DNA from: a virus | Virus record (IMG/VR): IMGVR_UViG_3300012353_000004 | Span: 1 to 45,512 of that record | Direction: 5' to 3' (one strand) | Length of the DNA stretch: 45,512 nt | Shown here: positions 32,565-39,889 of the stretch, piece after piece | Numbering within the stretch: position 1 is the first letter of the stretch | Layout: every line of letters starts with the position of its first letter | Notes under the pieces: generated by a model | The model's input: only the letters and a program-made list of their open reading frames with translations | Database searches by the model: none | Told to the model about the DNA's origin: nothing | Translations under genes and position numbers: made by a program

Positions 32565-34333
32565 AGTTCGAATTTATCCTCAATACTTTGAGTGTTCTTC
32601 TTACTGATCCCTGCTCCCCCACCAAATATAGATCCCCGTCCTAGTTCTTGACCGTTAAATACTTCAAAGTCTAGGTCTGTCATTCGTTTAATATAAAATG
32701 TATCAAAGTGCTTAGCCATACGTAACTTGAGACAGTTCACTTCAATAGGGCCACCTGGTTTGGTAGGCCAGAGACCAATACATGTCGTAATAGCTGCACC
32801 GATGTACTGGGAACCAAATAAGTCATCTAGTTTTTTTGGGGCTTTGTTGCCTATCTGACCTTTTCTATTATGGTGGATAAACCAAACAAAACAACCATAA
32901 GCCCCGCGAAGAGTTTTATGTATAAAGTCAAAAGAATCAAGAATAATTTTTTCAGAATTGATGTCATCACTAAGAGCAACACCAAGAGAATCGAAGATAA
33001 TACCATCAGGTTTAAACTCTTCTACTACACTAGCAAGTTCGGCTTGTGCTGCTTTATTACCAAGCCGTATGGAATAACCTAAAGGAAGTATAAATAAATT
33101 CTCACTAAGTAGGGGGTCTTTGCTAAAGTTCATCCCTTCCATAAGATAAAGTAATTCCTCGTGTGGCATCTCCATAGACACAAGAAGTATCTTGAGTGGT
33201 TTAACAATAGGCCACTTTAAAAAAGGTACTCCTAAAGCAAGTTTTTGAGCAAACCTGATGGAAAGTTGAGATTTGCCTACATCAGGTGGGCCAGAGAGTA
33301 CTACAAAACCTTTCTTGTGTATGAATCCTTCAATAACCCACTCAAGTCTAAGATTAGTATTCATAAACTCATCGTATGTAAATACTCTGAGTCTTTGTTT
33401 ATTTTCTTCTTCAGGCTGATCAGTTGGTTCTACAGGGTGGCGGCTCCGACAATAATTAATAATCCCTAGAAGTCGAGCCTTCTGATCGCGGCGTTTAGAG
33501 AACTTGCCCCAGCGTCCATCAGCATTATAAAGAAGAGAAAGGGTTTCAGCATTAGTCATACCCAACTCAATACAGATATGTCCTAGTTTAGTCAAAGCTG
33601 ATGATCTATGACCCTGTTCAATCTTAGGAGTCATGAAGAATTTGAAGTCTTCTTCTTTGTCTGCCCATGAGTACTTAGCAATTACTTCAAGAGGTGGCGG
33701 AACATAGTGTATATCGTTTTCTTGAAGTACTTTTACCGGAACAGTGGGAAGCTCATTAAACTGATGTATAGAGACTGGTTCAGGGTCCCACGTCAACGTC
33801 GTTACCGTGAGACCCGACTCATGATGCCGTGTTCCTGGTGGTCTGAGAACCCTATTAGCGTTCCAAGCTCCCATGTCGGCGTTTAAGTGATATGTCAATC
33901 TCTGGGTAACGTCTTCTAGTTTCTCCATATCATCAACAAAAGAATCAAGCTTCCAATACCAGTGTTCATGTTTATCTGTGCTTGATTTAATCTTAACATT
34001 CGGTGGAGGTACATCTGTTACATTAGCTGGATCATTGCCATCGAACTCAACCCATACTACACGAGTTGTTTTAAAGTCATCCTTCTCTGCACTCTTATTA
34101 TTCTTATATAGTGCAGGACCAATGTAAACTTCGTTACGTTCAGATTGTATTTTAATATGATTTATCAGCCTGTCTTTCCCTGTAGGCCACTCAAAAAAAT
34201 ACTGCTTCCAAACAGGATTTTCAGGGTCAGGATTTTTAGTAGGGCTATAAGCATAACCAGCCTCATCCCCAAATATAAATTCAAGGAATGTCAGTAGATC
34301 CTGTTTTGGATCTAGACTGGTTACTGATCCCAC
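32561..34333 (-). CDS. primase-helicase fusion (prim-pol plus RecA-fold helicase)
   Basis: 590 aa. N-terminal half (to ~residue 240): archaeo-eukaryotic-type primase features VVWVEFDGND, HEHWYWKLDS and NRVLRPPGTRHH (the His and acidic sites). C-terminal half: RecA-like ATPase with Walker A LSGPPDVGKSQLS and Walker B DGIIFDSLG, as in RepA/Gp4-type helicases. One chain that can unwind and prime DNA. The frame ends in EDKFEL; next genes overlap it, so it belongs with polymerase. Confidence 0.85.
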   Translation of the reverse strand: MGSVTSLDPKQDLLTFLEFIFGDEAGYAYSPTKNPDPENPVWKQYFFEWPTGKDRLINHIKIQSERNEVYIGPALYKNNKSAEKDDFKTTRVVWVEFDGNDPANVTDVPPPNVKIKSSTDKHEHWYWKLDSFVDDMEKLEDVTQRLTYHLNADMGAWNANRVLRPPGTRHHESGLTVTTLTWDPEPVSIHQFNELPTVPVKVLQENDIHYVPPPLEVIAKYSWADKEEDFKFFMTPKIEQGHRSSALTKLGHICIELGMTNAETLSLLYNADGRWGKFSKRRDQKARLLGIINYCRSRHPVEPTDQPEEENKQRLRVFTYDEFMNTNLRLEWVIEGFIHKKGFVVLSGPPDVGKSQLSIRFAQKLALGVPFLKWPIVKPLKILLVSMEMPHEELLYLMEGMNFSKDPLLSENLFILPLGYSIRLGNKAAQAELASVVEEFKPDGIIFDSLGVALSDDINSEKIILDSFDFIHKTLRGAYGCFVWFIHHNRKGQIGNKAPKKLDDLFGSQYIGAAITTCIGLWPTKPGGPIEVNCLKLRMAKHFDTFYIKRMTDLDFEVFNGQELGRGSIFGGGAGISKKNTQSIEDKFEL

Positions 34334-34379
34334 CTACTTCTCCTTATAATATGTTGTGTAATTGATTGTACAATTCACG

Positions 34380-34453
34380 CATCCTCGACAGGACTCGAAC
34401 CTGCAACCTGGAGCTTAGAAAGCTCCTGCTCTATCCAATTGAGCTACGAGGAC
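34380..34453 (-). tRNA. tRNA-Arg (anticodon UCU)
   Basis: Minus strand, 74 nt. Acceptor GTCCTCG/CGAGGAT (one G-U), D-arm AGCTCAATTGGATAGAGC, anticodon arm GGAGC TTTCTAA GCTCC with TCT in the loop, T-arm with GGTTCGAGTCC and discriminator G; CCA is not encoded. Reads AGA, frequent in this AT-leaning phage. Placed between primase-helicase and the small gene at 34465. Confidence 0.95.
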
Positions 34454-34464
34454 TTTCGTGTTAA

Positions 34465-34563
34465 CTAACCTTTATCTGTTTGTCCGCCTAAGTTCCTCCT
34501 TGTCATATCCTCTGCTATTTCTACTGCATCCTCGTACTCATTGATTTCTTCTTCAGTTGGCAT
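34465..34563 (-). CDS. very small acidic protein, 32 aa
   Basis: ATG at 34563 shares a base with the uracil-DNA glycosylase stop (TAATG); stop TAG at 34465-34467. Acidic helix MPTEEEINEYEDAVEIAEDM then TRRNLGGQTDKG. Coupled by overlap; coding status moderately likely. Confidence 0.45.
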   Translation of the reverse strand: MPTEEEINEYEDAVEIAEDMTRRNLGGQTDKG

Positions 34564-35132
34564 TAGGCAACTTTCATTGTCAGATATGCTGCTAATCTAA
34601 TATAACCTTCTTTAACTAAATGTTTCCGCATAGGTTGATAGCTAATAAAAGCAGGATGGTACAAGGGAACAAACCGGCCCTCCAGTAAGTCTCCATGAAA
34701 TTGGGTTACGTCAGTAATGTCTGGAAACACTGCATGAATAGCTGTACGTCCACATAAGCCGATGATTACAGGCTCTACGATATCAATCTCTTTAAGAAGA
34801 TATCCTCTACTATCTTCTATTTCCTCTTCTGTCGGTGTAACACTACCTCCTATTTGCTCCGGCATGTACTTGACTACGTTGGTAAGAAATACATCGTCTG
34901 AGGCAATCTTAACATCTTGAAGAATGTTATTAAGATTCTCTCCTGAACGTCCAACAAATGGTACACCTTTTGCATTTTCAAGTTTACCGGGAGCTTCACC
35001 AACAAGCATGAGATTAGCCTTAAGCGGACCGGCTCCTGGTACAAACTTCCTTCGTAAAGCGCGTAAATGGCTAAACTTCTCATCTACAACGTAGCTATCA
35101 TAAAGAGCCTTTAACTCTTCCATTTTACCCAT
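34563..35132 (-). CDS. uracil-DNA glycosylase (family 4-like)
   Basis: ATG 35132 (MGKMEELKALYDSYVV) has GGAG nine bases upstream; the longer frame to 35363 runs across the tRNA gene and is rejected. Motifs: LVGEAPGKLENAKG and GVPFVGRSGENL (uracil-binding pocket), VVKYMP, and YHPAFISY near the end. About 189 aa. The N-terminal C-x2-C of family 4 enzymes that holds the Fe-S cluster is absent here, so it may be a cluster-free variant. It removes uracil from DNA and complements dUTPase. Confidence 0.85.
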   Translation of the reverse strand: MGKMEELKALYDSYVVDEKFSHLRALRRKFVPGAGPLKANLMLVGEAPGKLENAKGVPFVGRSGENLNNILQDVKIASDDVFLTNVVKYMPEQIGGSVTPTEEEIEDSRGYLLKEIDIVEPVIIGLCGRTAIHAVFPDITDVTQFHGDLLEGRFVPLYHPAFISYQPMRKHLVKEGYIRLAAYLTMKVA

Positions 35133-35168
35133 CCGCACTTCTCCTATAATCTGCACCCGATAAATAAG

Positions 35169-35243
35169 TACCCTAGGAGGGATTCGAACCCTCACTGTAC
35201 TTCCTTTTAAGAGAAGCTCCTCTACCATTTGGGATACTAGGGT
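35169..35243 (-). tRNA. tRNA with anticodon UAA (Leu) and short variable loop
   Basis: Minus strand, 75 nt. Acceptor ACCCTAG/CTAGGGT, D-arm with GG at the usual place, anticodon stem CTTCT/GGAAG (one U-G), loop CTTAAAA giving UAA, T-arm GAGGG TTCGAAT CCCTC, discriminator A. By anticodon it reads UUA (Leu). Bacterial Leu tRNAs have a long variable arm; here it is only 6 nt, so the charging enzyme or isotype may differ. CCA not encoded. Confidence 0.85.
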
Positions 35244-35269
35244 GGCTCTGTGGTTGCTTATTAATGGAT

Positions 35270-35331
35270 GAGCTGATTCCCCATCAGCTCGCTGTAGCTC
35301 CCAATTTAGGATACGCGGGGATTCTATCCTA
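35270..35331 (-). other. two RNA hairpins between SSB and tRNA genes
   Basis: GAGCTGAT/ATCAGCTC (35270-35290, 5-nt loop) and TAGGATA/TATCCTA (35307-35331, 11-nt loop). No credible protein frame in 35244-35366. Could guide processing of the tRNA transcript or be a decayed third tRNA; I could not fold one. Confidence 0.5.
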
Positions 35332-35366
35332 GGCTGGCCCTCTATAAACCACATCCCGCCCATTAA

Positions 35367-35876
35367 TTAGAGACTTGAACCAAGACCGAGAGAACTAGAG
35401 ACACTGTCCTTGGTGCCGTTTTCCTCTTCATATAGACGCTTCGATAGTGCATCAAATATGTTAATGAACTTCTTACCAGCATTTGCTGTGCCTTCCTTAC
35501 CTTCACTCTCACGAAGAGTAAGAAAAGCACCTTTGCCCTGGAGTTCGGAACACTCAACAGCATCAATCTCAGACTCAGACAAATCAAAAGCACGACGAAG
35601 GCGACGCTTCAACCATGAAGTTGCCTCTTTTTCTTGAGCAGAATACTTGTCCCATTCTCCTTCGTGCTCAGGGAATAGACTAAACCATTCTTGCTTAGTC
35701 TTGTGGTGGTAATCACTGTCCGGTTCATCGATTGTCCAGGTCAAGACAAGTTGAGTTCCGCCGTCCTTTGTTTCCTTTACAACTGCATCAGTACAGAAAG
35801 ACCAGTAAGTACCAGGCTTGATGTAGAACGGATCATCAGGAACTTTAGTTGTATCAAGACTACCGAAAATAGACAT
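35367..35876 (-). CDS. candidate single-stranded DNA-binding protein, 169 aa
   Basis: ATG 35876 (MSIFGSLDTTKVPDDPFYIK) follows AAGGAG; an upstream frame to 36083 overlaps the ATPase gene in another frame and is rejected. Residues ~20-80 are beta-rich with GTYWSFCTDAVV and VLTWTID, like DUF669/OB-type proteins that accompany Sak4. It then has basic helices (ATSWLKRRLRRAFDL). SSB role is inferred from company with Sak4 and Cas4-like genes. Confidence 0.55.
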   Translation of the reverse strand: MSIFGSLDTTKVPDDPFYIKPGTYWSFCTDAVVKETKDGGTQLVLTWTIDEPDSDYHHKTKQEWFSLFPEHEGEWDKYSAQEKEATSWLKRRLRRAFDLSESEIDAVECSELQGKGAFLTLRESEGKEGTANAGKKFINIFDALSKRLYEEENGTKDSVSSSLGLGSSL

Positions 35877-35929
35877 TTTAGTTTTAGCTCCTTTTTTATT
35901 TTCGGTTTGAGTTTCGAATTTAGTTTCAG

Positions 35930-36712
35930 TTAGCCGTTCACGTACTTCGCTAGTAGTCCCGGTACGTCCTGTGTTTTGTACGTCTTCTCTTCGATCGTGG
36001 GTATCTGTGTTCCCGCTGTCTCCTGAAGTGTCTGGTTGAACTGGATTTGCCTTTGTAGCTCTTTTCCTTCTTTGTACAGCCATCCGATTAAGTTCGCCTC
36101 CTGTGCAATAACCCGATAGGTGGCTTCGGGTCCCGCAGGTCTAATAGAGAACCGTTTCTTTTCCTTATCATCTTTGTTAGGATCTCTAACATGTGCTAAA
36201 TAGAACACATGCATATCAGATCTAGTTAATACATCCACAGTATCTTTCATAGCAGACTCTACCATACGATAGTGACCCCATCCTTCTACAGAAGGGTGAG
36301 GCTGCTCTTTAGGTAGAGGTCGTTCCTTCACTACAATCCGAAGCATATTATTCACTTGCGTGGAAACAGTGTCCAATACAATCGCATTGTGGTTACAGAA
36401 AGGTTCATACCCTTCTTCTCTAGCTTTAACTAGTAGTCTAATCTGTGCAAAGCTATCGAAGGGGATAAACGATGTACGGTCTGCTACGTCAGGGTACTTG
36501 AGTACAGTAGAACGACCTGAGTCTGAGTAGATCCACATCGGACTCAAGTTAAGTTCTTGGCAAATTCGAGCTACGAGGTCAGTTTTACCTACCTTAGGAT
36601 CTCCATAGATAAACGGTCTGAGTAATCGTGGCACATCGGCAGCTGTCATCGGACCACTCATAGACCGAAGAATATCCAGGTCCGCTTCACTCAAAGAGGA
36701 TGGGTCACTCAT
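35930..36712 (-). CDS. Sak4-like RecA-type ATPase (recombinase)
   Basis: 260 aa. Walker A GDPKVGKTDL (residues ~38-47), then YSDSGRSTVLKYPD and Walker B HNAIVLDTVS. RecA-fold with few extra domains, as in phage Sak4 proteins that anneal or exchange strands with SSB. ATGA overlap with the Cas4-like gene upstream. The trio Cas4-like, Sak4-like and SSB-like looks like one recombination unit. Confidence 0.75.
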   Translation of the reverse strand: MSDPSSLSEADLDILRSMSGPMTAADVPRLLRPFIYGDPKVGKTDLVARICQELNLSPMWIYSDSGRSTVLKYPDVADRTSFIPFDSFAQIRLLVKAREEGYEPFCNHNAIVLDTVSTQVNNMLRIVVKERPLPKEQPHPSVEGWGHYRMVESAMKDTVDVLTRSDMHVFYLAHVRDPNKDDKEKKRFSIRPAGPEATYRVIAQEANLIGWLYKEGKELQRQIQFNQTLQETAGTQIPTIEEKTYKTQDVPGLLAKYVNG

Positions 36713-37593
36713 GCTGCATCACTCACATCAGCTTTTCTTAAAGGTGAGTTTGTCTCTTTATAGTTAGCAATCAAATATGAGGATATATCAGTGCCATCCA
36801 GTTCTGCCTTACATGGCCCCTGGAATGCACAAAACCTACATACCTGATAGTTCATTGTACGAACAGGCACATAGGCTGGATTCGAGTCATTATCTTGAAT
36901 TTGGAGAGCAACTAGTTCTTGCTCATACCAAATTCTATCAATTTCTTCTTTGGTCGGCTTGATCCAAGAACGCTTATAGACAGACTCAGAGGTAGGATAC
37001 TTCAAATCACGAGTACGTATTTGATTAAACATACCCTTTGTTACAAAATACCCGTTGTCTTTGAGTACTTTGATGTACTTAGGTAGTTGAGCATCCATTT
37101 GAATATCGGAGACACTCTTAAAGTTATGGACAAACTTATGATCTACAACTACTAGGTCTCCCCGGTACTCCCCTGCTGTCATCTCAACTAAGAGATCAAG
37201 ACGCAGTACATAGTCTATGTTTTGATTGACAAGTATCTTATAATCCTGCTCAACAGCCAATACTTTAAATGATTCCTTCCTGTAGATCTCAGAATATACT
37301 TCAATGAGCTTTCGAAGCTTCATAACCATGAGAATAATCTGAGAATCTTCAGGAGAAGTCTGAATAATTCTCGCAATCTCTTTATCCAGGATGTTAAATG
37401 CGCTTAGACGAGCTTCTTCCGTTAGGCCACCATTTTTCAGCACAGTATAATATGCCTCTAAAGCAGAGTGTCCGAGCACACCCCTATAGAGAGCTGGAGC
37501 AAGTTTCTTGGGTTCACGCTTTAATGTGTAACGAAAGTGGTGGGCTTTGTCACACAGTAACTTAGTCGATATCTGGGCATTTGATATAATCAT
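36709..37593 (-). CDS. PD-(D/E)XK nuclease, Cas4/RecB-like
   Basis: ATG 37593 (MIISNAQISTKLLCDKA) lies 31 nt behind the promoter start site, so an upstream TTG at 37623 is unlikely. Nuclease: RGVLGHSALEAYY (His), VLRLDLLVE (Asp), DLVVVDHKFV (acid and Lys) and QLPKYIKVL (Gln-x3-Tyr). An N-terminal Cys (residue 14) and a late C-x2-C...C (QVCRFCAFQGPC) fit a 4Fe-4S cluster, as in Cas4/AddB. It would resect DNA ends. Not a CRISPR gene here: no array is present. Confidence 0.8.
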   Translation of the reverse strand: MIISNAQISTKLLCDKAHHFRYTLKREPKKLAPALYRGVLGHSALEAYYTVLKNGGLTEEARLSAFNILDKEIARIIQTSPEDSQIILMVMKLRKLIEVYSEIYRKESFKVLAVEQDYKILVNQNIDYVLRLDLLVEMTAGEYRGDLVVVDHKFVHNFKSVSDIQMDAQLPKYIKVLKDNGYFVTKGMFNQIRTRDLKYPTSESVYKRSWIKPTKEEIDRIWYEQELVALQIQDNDSNPAYVPVRTMNYQVCRFCAFQGPCKAELDGTDISSYLIANYKETNSPLRKADVSDAA

Positions 37594-37630
37594 ATAAGTA
37601 CCCTTAATAATAAATGTACCCAAGAACTAG

Positions 37631-37659
37631 AGTATAACACACTCTAAGGTGGTTGTCAA
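37631..37659 (-). promoter_or_regulatory. strong leftward promoter for the recombination operon
   Basis: On the minus strand TTGACA (37659-37654), 17-bp spacer, TATACT (37636-37631). One mismatch from consensus in total. Start site near 37624, 31 nt before ATG 37593 with AAGGG in between. It lies just past the stop of the 121-aa gene and should drive genes from 37593 leftward. Confidence 0.85.
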
Positions 37660-37665
37660 GTCTAG

Positions 37666-38031
37666 TTATGCAGACTTATGTTTAAACTTTCTAGTTTTTG
37701 TTATATGAAAGACTGCATACTTTGAGTGTTTATAGCACTCATACACCCTGTAGGTTTTCCCTTCTGCTTTATGCATTCGTTTTGCTTCTTCGGCTGCTTG
37801 TTCATGAGTCTCGTGTATACGTTTTGTACAAGTTCTTAATGCAAAATATTGATCTCTATAGAAATCTCTTTCTCTTGCTAAAGTATTAAATTCATTTTGT
37901 CTATTCAGGTTAACTTCTCTTAATCTGACATTGCGTTCTTTATTAGATAGACACTGTGCTTCAAACTCACCACGTAAGCCAACATACTTTTTGACTATAC
38001 TGTAGTATGCTTCAAACCAAAAGTCTGACAT
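37666..38031 (-). CDS. charged helical hypothetical protein, 121 aa
   Basis: ATG overlaps the previous stop (TAATG). Coiled coil rich in Arg/Glu/Asn (residues ~15-65: ERNVRLREVNLNRQNEF) and a basic tail (TKTRKFKHKSA). The tail and Cys/Tyr residues (YRVYECYKHSKY) may bind nucleic acid. Not recognised. Confidence 0.65.
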   Translation of the reverse strand: MSDFWFEAYYSIVKKYVGLRGEFEAQCLSNKERNVRLREVNLNRQNEFNTLARERDFYRDQYFALRTCTKRIHETHEQAAEEAKRMHKAEGKTYRVYECYKHSKYAVFHITKTRKFKHKSA

Positions 38032-38279
38032 TACTTATCCTCAGAAGGATTTATCCCAATCAACTGCTGTACGATATCATCTATACTCTTATGCCACTGT
38101 GAATGTTTTAGTAGACCATCATAACTAATAGTTGCACCACATGTACTACAGTTATGGTAGTGTACCGTTCCTAACTCTCTAGTTACTAATTCAATTTCCT
38201 CATATACAACAAAATACCCTCCACGAAAACAACCTTCAAAGTACTCACTTATAGGATTACTGTTTTCTTCTTTTGACAT
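38031..38279 (-). CDS. C2H2-like zinc-finger protein, 82 aa
   Basis: NCSTCGATISYDGLLKHSQWHKS: C-x2-C then H-x4-H about 12 residues on, a zinc-finger arrangement. A similar finger is in the next upstream 59-aa gene. Single-base overlap with it (TAATG). May bind DNA or RNA. Confidence 0.7.
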   Translation of the reverse strand: MSKEENSNPISEYFEGCFRGGYFVVYEEIELVTRELGTVHYHNCSTCGATISYDGLLKHSQWHKSIDDIVQQLIGINPSEDK

Positions 38280-38458
38280 TATCTACTCTTTCTAATGGCT
38301 GGCTTACGGACAACCACACTCTCGTGCCAACTAATGTGCCTTTGAGTATGCTCATCAAGAACCAGGTTGCCACAAACTAGGCATGGCTTAACAGTCAAAG
38401 TACCGATTAAATCTGAATGACTGAGTTCAGAAGTTTCGTCATTAAAGTAATTAACCAC
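38279..38458 (-). CDS. small C2H2-like zinc-finger protein, 59 aa, GTG start
   Basis: GTG at 38458, 8 bp inside the HNH gene end. CLVCGNLVLDEHTQRHISWH: C-x2-C, then H-x3-H and His, closely like its downstream neighbour, so a paralogous pair. C-terminal basic end (VVVRKPAIRKSR). Too short for standard gene calls. Confidence 0.65.
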   Translation of the reverse strand: MVNYFNDETSELSHSDLIGTLTVKPCLVCGNLVLDEHTQRHISWHESVVVRKPAIRKSR

Positions 38459-38957
38459 TCTTATAAGCTCCAGACTTCCACTTTATCTCATTATTAGAGC
38501 ATTCTTCAATGGTTGCTGGTACAGGAATATGCGGTAAAGACTCATTTACTTCTTCGTCATAGTCTTTATCGTTTAGCGTATGCCAGCGATTGTGACAATT
38601 AGTACAGATTAGATGGACATTCTTTACTTCGTTACGAGATGTATTCTTTATAGGACCGTGGTGCCTAGCCTCTTGAAGCCCTGCTAAACAGCCAATAATA
38701 GGGTGTTGTCCTCCCCCGCAATTCTTCTTCCATCTCCATTCACAGGATCGTTCAGGATCTATTTCATGAAGTACTGCCGCACGTTTTCTTCCAGCCGATA
38801 CTGTAATTTCATCATCAGGCTTATAGTTTTGTCCAGTTTTAGGGGTAGAAAAGACTGAGACAGATGGTGTCTCTTGTTGACAGCAACACTTTTTATCTTT
38901 AGGTACTTGCTGCTGACATTCATCGTGAAGGTCACGACCACAAGAGACGCAACTCAT
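38451..38957 (-). CDS. HNH endonuclease
   Basis: ATG 38957 (MSCVSCGRDLHDECQQQ) gives 168 aa. N-terminal C-x2-C (zinc) plus CCCQQ; the HNH core is CEWRWKKNCGGGQHP, QEARHHGPIKNTSRNEV (HH pair) and VHLICTNCHNRWHTL. Actinophage HNH proteins of this form are common and can assist terminase or act as free-standing nucleases. It is far from the terminase genes, so the role is open. Confidence 0.8.
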   Translation of the reverse strand: MSCVSCGRDLHDECQQQVPKDKKCCCQQETPSVSVFSTPKTGQNYKPDDEITVSAGRKRAAVLHEIDPERSCEWRWKKNCGGGQHPIIGCLAGLQEARHHGPIKNTSRNEVKNVHLICTNCHNRWHTLNDKDYDEEVNESLPHIPVPATIEECSNNEIKWKSGAYKSG

Positions 38958-38962
38958 ACTAC

Positions 38963-39070
38963 TTACTTCTTCCAAAGATAGCCGGTCTTCAAGTATTGAT
39001 CAATCAAATACGTACCAAGTGTAATATTACCTACGACACTCACTAGGAGTATCAGAGTAGAAATTATCAT
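38963..39070 (-). CDS. very small membrane protein, 35 aa
   Basis: ATG at 39070, TAA at 38963-38965; begins inside the previous gene (44-nt overlap). MIISTLILLVSVVGNITLG is one membrane helix, then TYLIDQYLKTGYLWKK. The layout 'hydrophobic helix, then QYLKTGY+W' recurs among actinophage mini-proteins as I recall. Confidence 0.55.
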   Translation of the reverse strand: MIISTLILLVSVVGNITLGTYLIDQYLKTGYLWKK

Positions 39071-39248
39071 GATTAATACCCAACATACTAAGTAGCATAC
39101 GACAATCATCTAAAGACTTAGAATTAGCTGCAATAACTAGAGCAGCACGTCTTATCTGGTCTACAGAAGGTGGAGCGTTAATAAACTTACCCAGTCGTCC
39201 GACCTGATCTAACCCATCGTAGGGTAGTTGCTTTTTAATGGGAGGCAT
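39027..39248 (-). CDS. hypothetical protein, 73 aa
   Basis: ATG 39248 (MPPIKKQLPYDGLDQVGRLG) behind AAAAGAGAG; a TTG two codons earlier is less likely. Helical with DDCRMLLSMLGINHDNF near the end. Followed by a gene that starts inside its end. Family unknown. Confidence 0.65.
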   Translation of the reverse strand: MPPIKKQLPYDGLDQVGRLGKFINAPPSVDQIRRAALVIAANSKSLDDCRMLLSMLGINHDNFYSDTPSECRR

Positions 39249-39266
39249 GTACAACTCTCTTTTCTC

Positions 39267-39323
39267 ATCTGGTGGGGCTACCCCTTGGAGATGTGAAGTG
39301 TCAACGACGCAGCCCCACCAGAT
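39267..39323. repeat. 13-bp perfect inverted repeat upstream of the 73-aa gene
   Basis: ATCTGGTGGGGCT (39267-39279) and AGCCCCACCAGAT (39311-39323), 31-nt loop, ends 19 nt before the ATG of the 73-aa gene. GC-rich, no U tract: an RNA leader structure or protein-binding site. It belongs to the structured stretch 39267-39472. Confidence 0.75.
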
Positions 39324-39509
39324 TCAACTCACCACCTGCTCCGGGCGTACTAGGTGAGTGAGCCTTGCTTGACCAGGGCAGAGTGTCGCTCTGCACATCA
39401 GGGCTCGACTACTGATCCACCTAAAACAGCAGGAACACGGAATGGTGGCCTTTACACATCTGCCCTGGTCAAACTCTATGGTGTTGTACCTAGTACTAGT
39501 AAACCACAT
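39324..39509 (-). CDS. Cys-rich small protein, 61 aa
   Basis: ATG 39509 has GGAGG eight bases upstream. CVKATIPCSCCFRW then MCRATLCPGQ: cysteines spaced as a small metal site. This frame coincides with a 14-bp inverted repeat (39369-39472), so RNA structure and coding overlap. Coding status is good because of the ribosome site; function unknown. Confidence 0.55.
   Translation of the reverse strand: MWFTSTRYNTIEFDQGRCVKATIPCSCCFRWISSRALMCRATLCPGQARLTHLVRPEQVVS
39369..39472 (-). ncRNA. long-range hairpin: 14-bp stem enclosing 76 nt (structured element A)
   Basis: TTGACCAGGGCAGA (39369-39382) and TCTGCCCTGGTCAA (39459-39472) are perfect inverted repeats 76 nt apart. A nested hairpin GCAGAG/CTCTGC (39378-39394) sits at one edge, overlapping the outer arm, so the two folds compete. 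Either a structured RNA or an mRNA fold inside the 61-aa gene. Confidence 0.5.
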
Positions 39510-39530
39510 GACCCACCCTCCTGTCCAATC

Positions 39531-39707
39531 CTACTTCTTCAAGGTGATCTTGCCCACGTCAGGTCTAATTTTAAACTTTCGTGGTGCAAGGTTTAAGTGA
39601 TAAACCTTGGCTCTGCACTTATCACAAACTAAATTTGTAAGAAGGCCGATAGATGAAGTTATGTCACACCACACATAACCTCCGCCAAAATTATAGTGTG
39701 AATTCAT
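39531..39707 (-). CDS. small zinc-site protein, 58 aa
   Basis: ATG at 39707, TAG at 39531-39533, 17-nt overlap with the frameshifted gene. MNSHYNFGGGYVWCDITSSI and LVCDKCRAKVYHLNL: C14 plus C-x2-C, then a basic tail. Not a long ORF, but composition is protein-like and context fits. Confidence 0.6.
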   Translation of the reverse strand: MNSHYNFGGGYVWCDITSSIGLLTNLVCDKCRAKVYHLNLAPRKFKIRPDVGKITLKK

Positions 39708-39871
39708 GACTACACTCTCCGTTTGAACACTTAATAGCTTCTCTTAAATTGGAGTGTACACAATGAATTAAATCTAGCGGATTGAGAACCCAGAATCTCC
39801 CAGGTGTTACAGGCGATTCTTTGACGTGGTATTCATGGATGAAAGTGCTGCCTTGACCTAACAGCAGTCAT
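39691..39871 (-). pseudogene. frameshifted small gene (single extra base)
   Basis: ATG 39871 begins MTAVR but soon stops (MTAVRSRQHFHP). The +1 frame has no start codon yet encodes a clear protein: QGSTFIHEYHVKESP, RFWVLNPLDLIHCVH and REAIKCSNGECSHEF. Dropping one T (minus strand, base 39856) joins them as MTAVRQGSTFIHEY... to TAA at 39691-39693, about 59 aa with Cys/His. So either a recent frameshift or a sequencing error. Confidence 0.75.
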
Positions 39872-39889
39872 TTCATCATCTTCTTTCAA

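Noticed and set aside
34563-35363. Long form of the uracil-DNA glycosylase (266 aa)
   Set aside because: The upstream part runs through the tRNA gene; ATG 35132 has a good ribosome site.
35244-35366. Possible third tRNA
   Set aside because: Hairpins exist, but no cloverleaf with a T-loop could be built.
35877-36083. N-terminal extension of the SSB-like protein
   Set aside because: Overlaps the Sak4-like gene in another frame and is low complexity; AAGGAG precedes ATG 35876.
36709-37593. Cas4-like protein as evidence of CRISPR
   Set aside because: No repeat-spacer array and no cas1 or cas2; phages use such nucleases for recombination.
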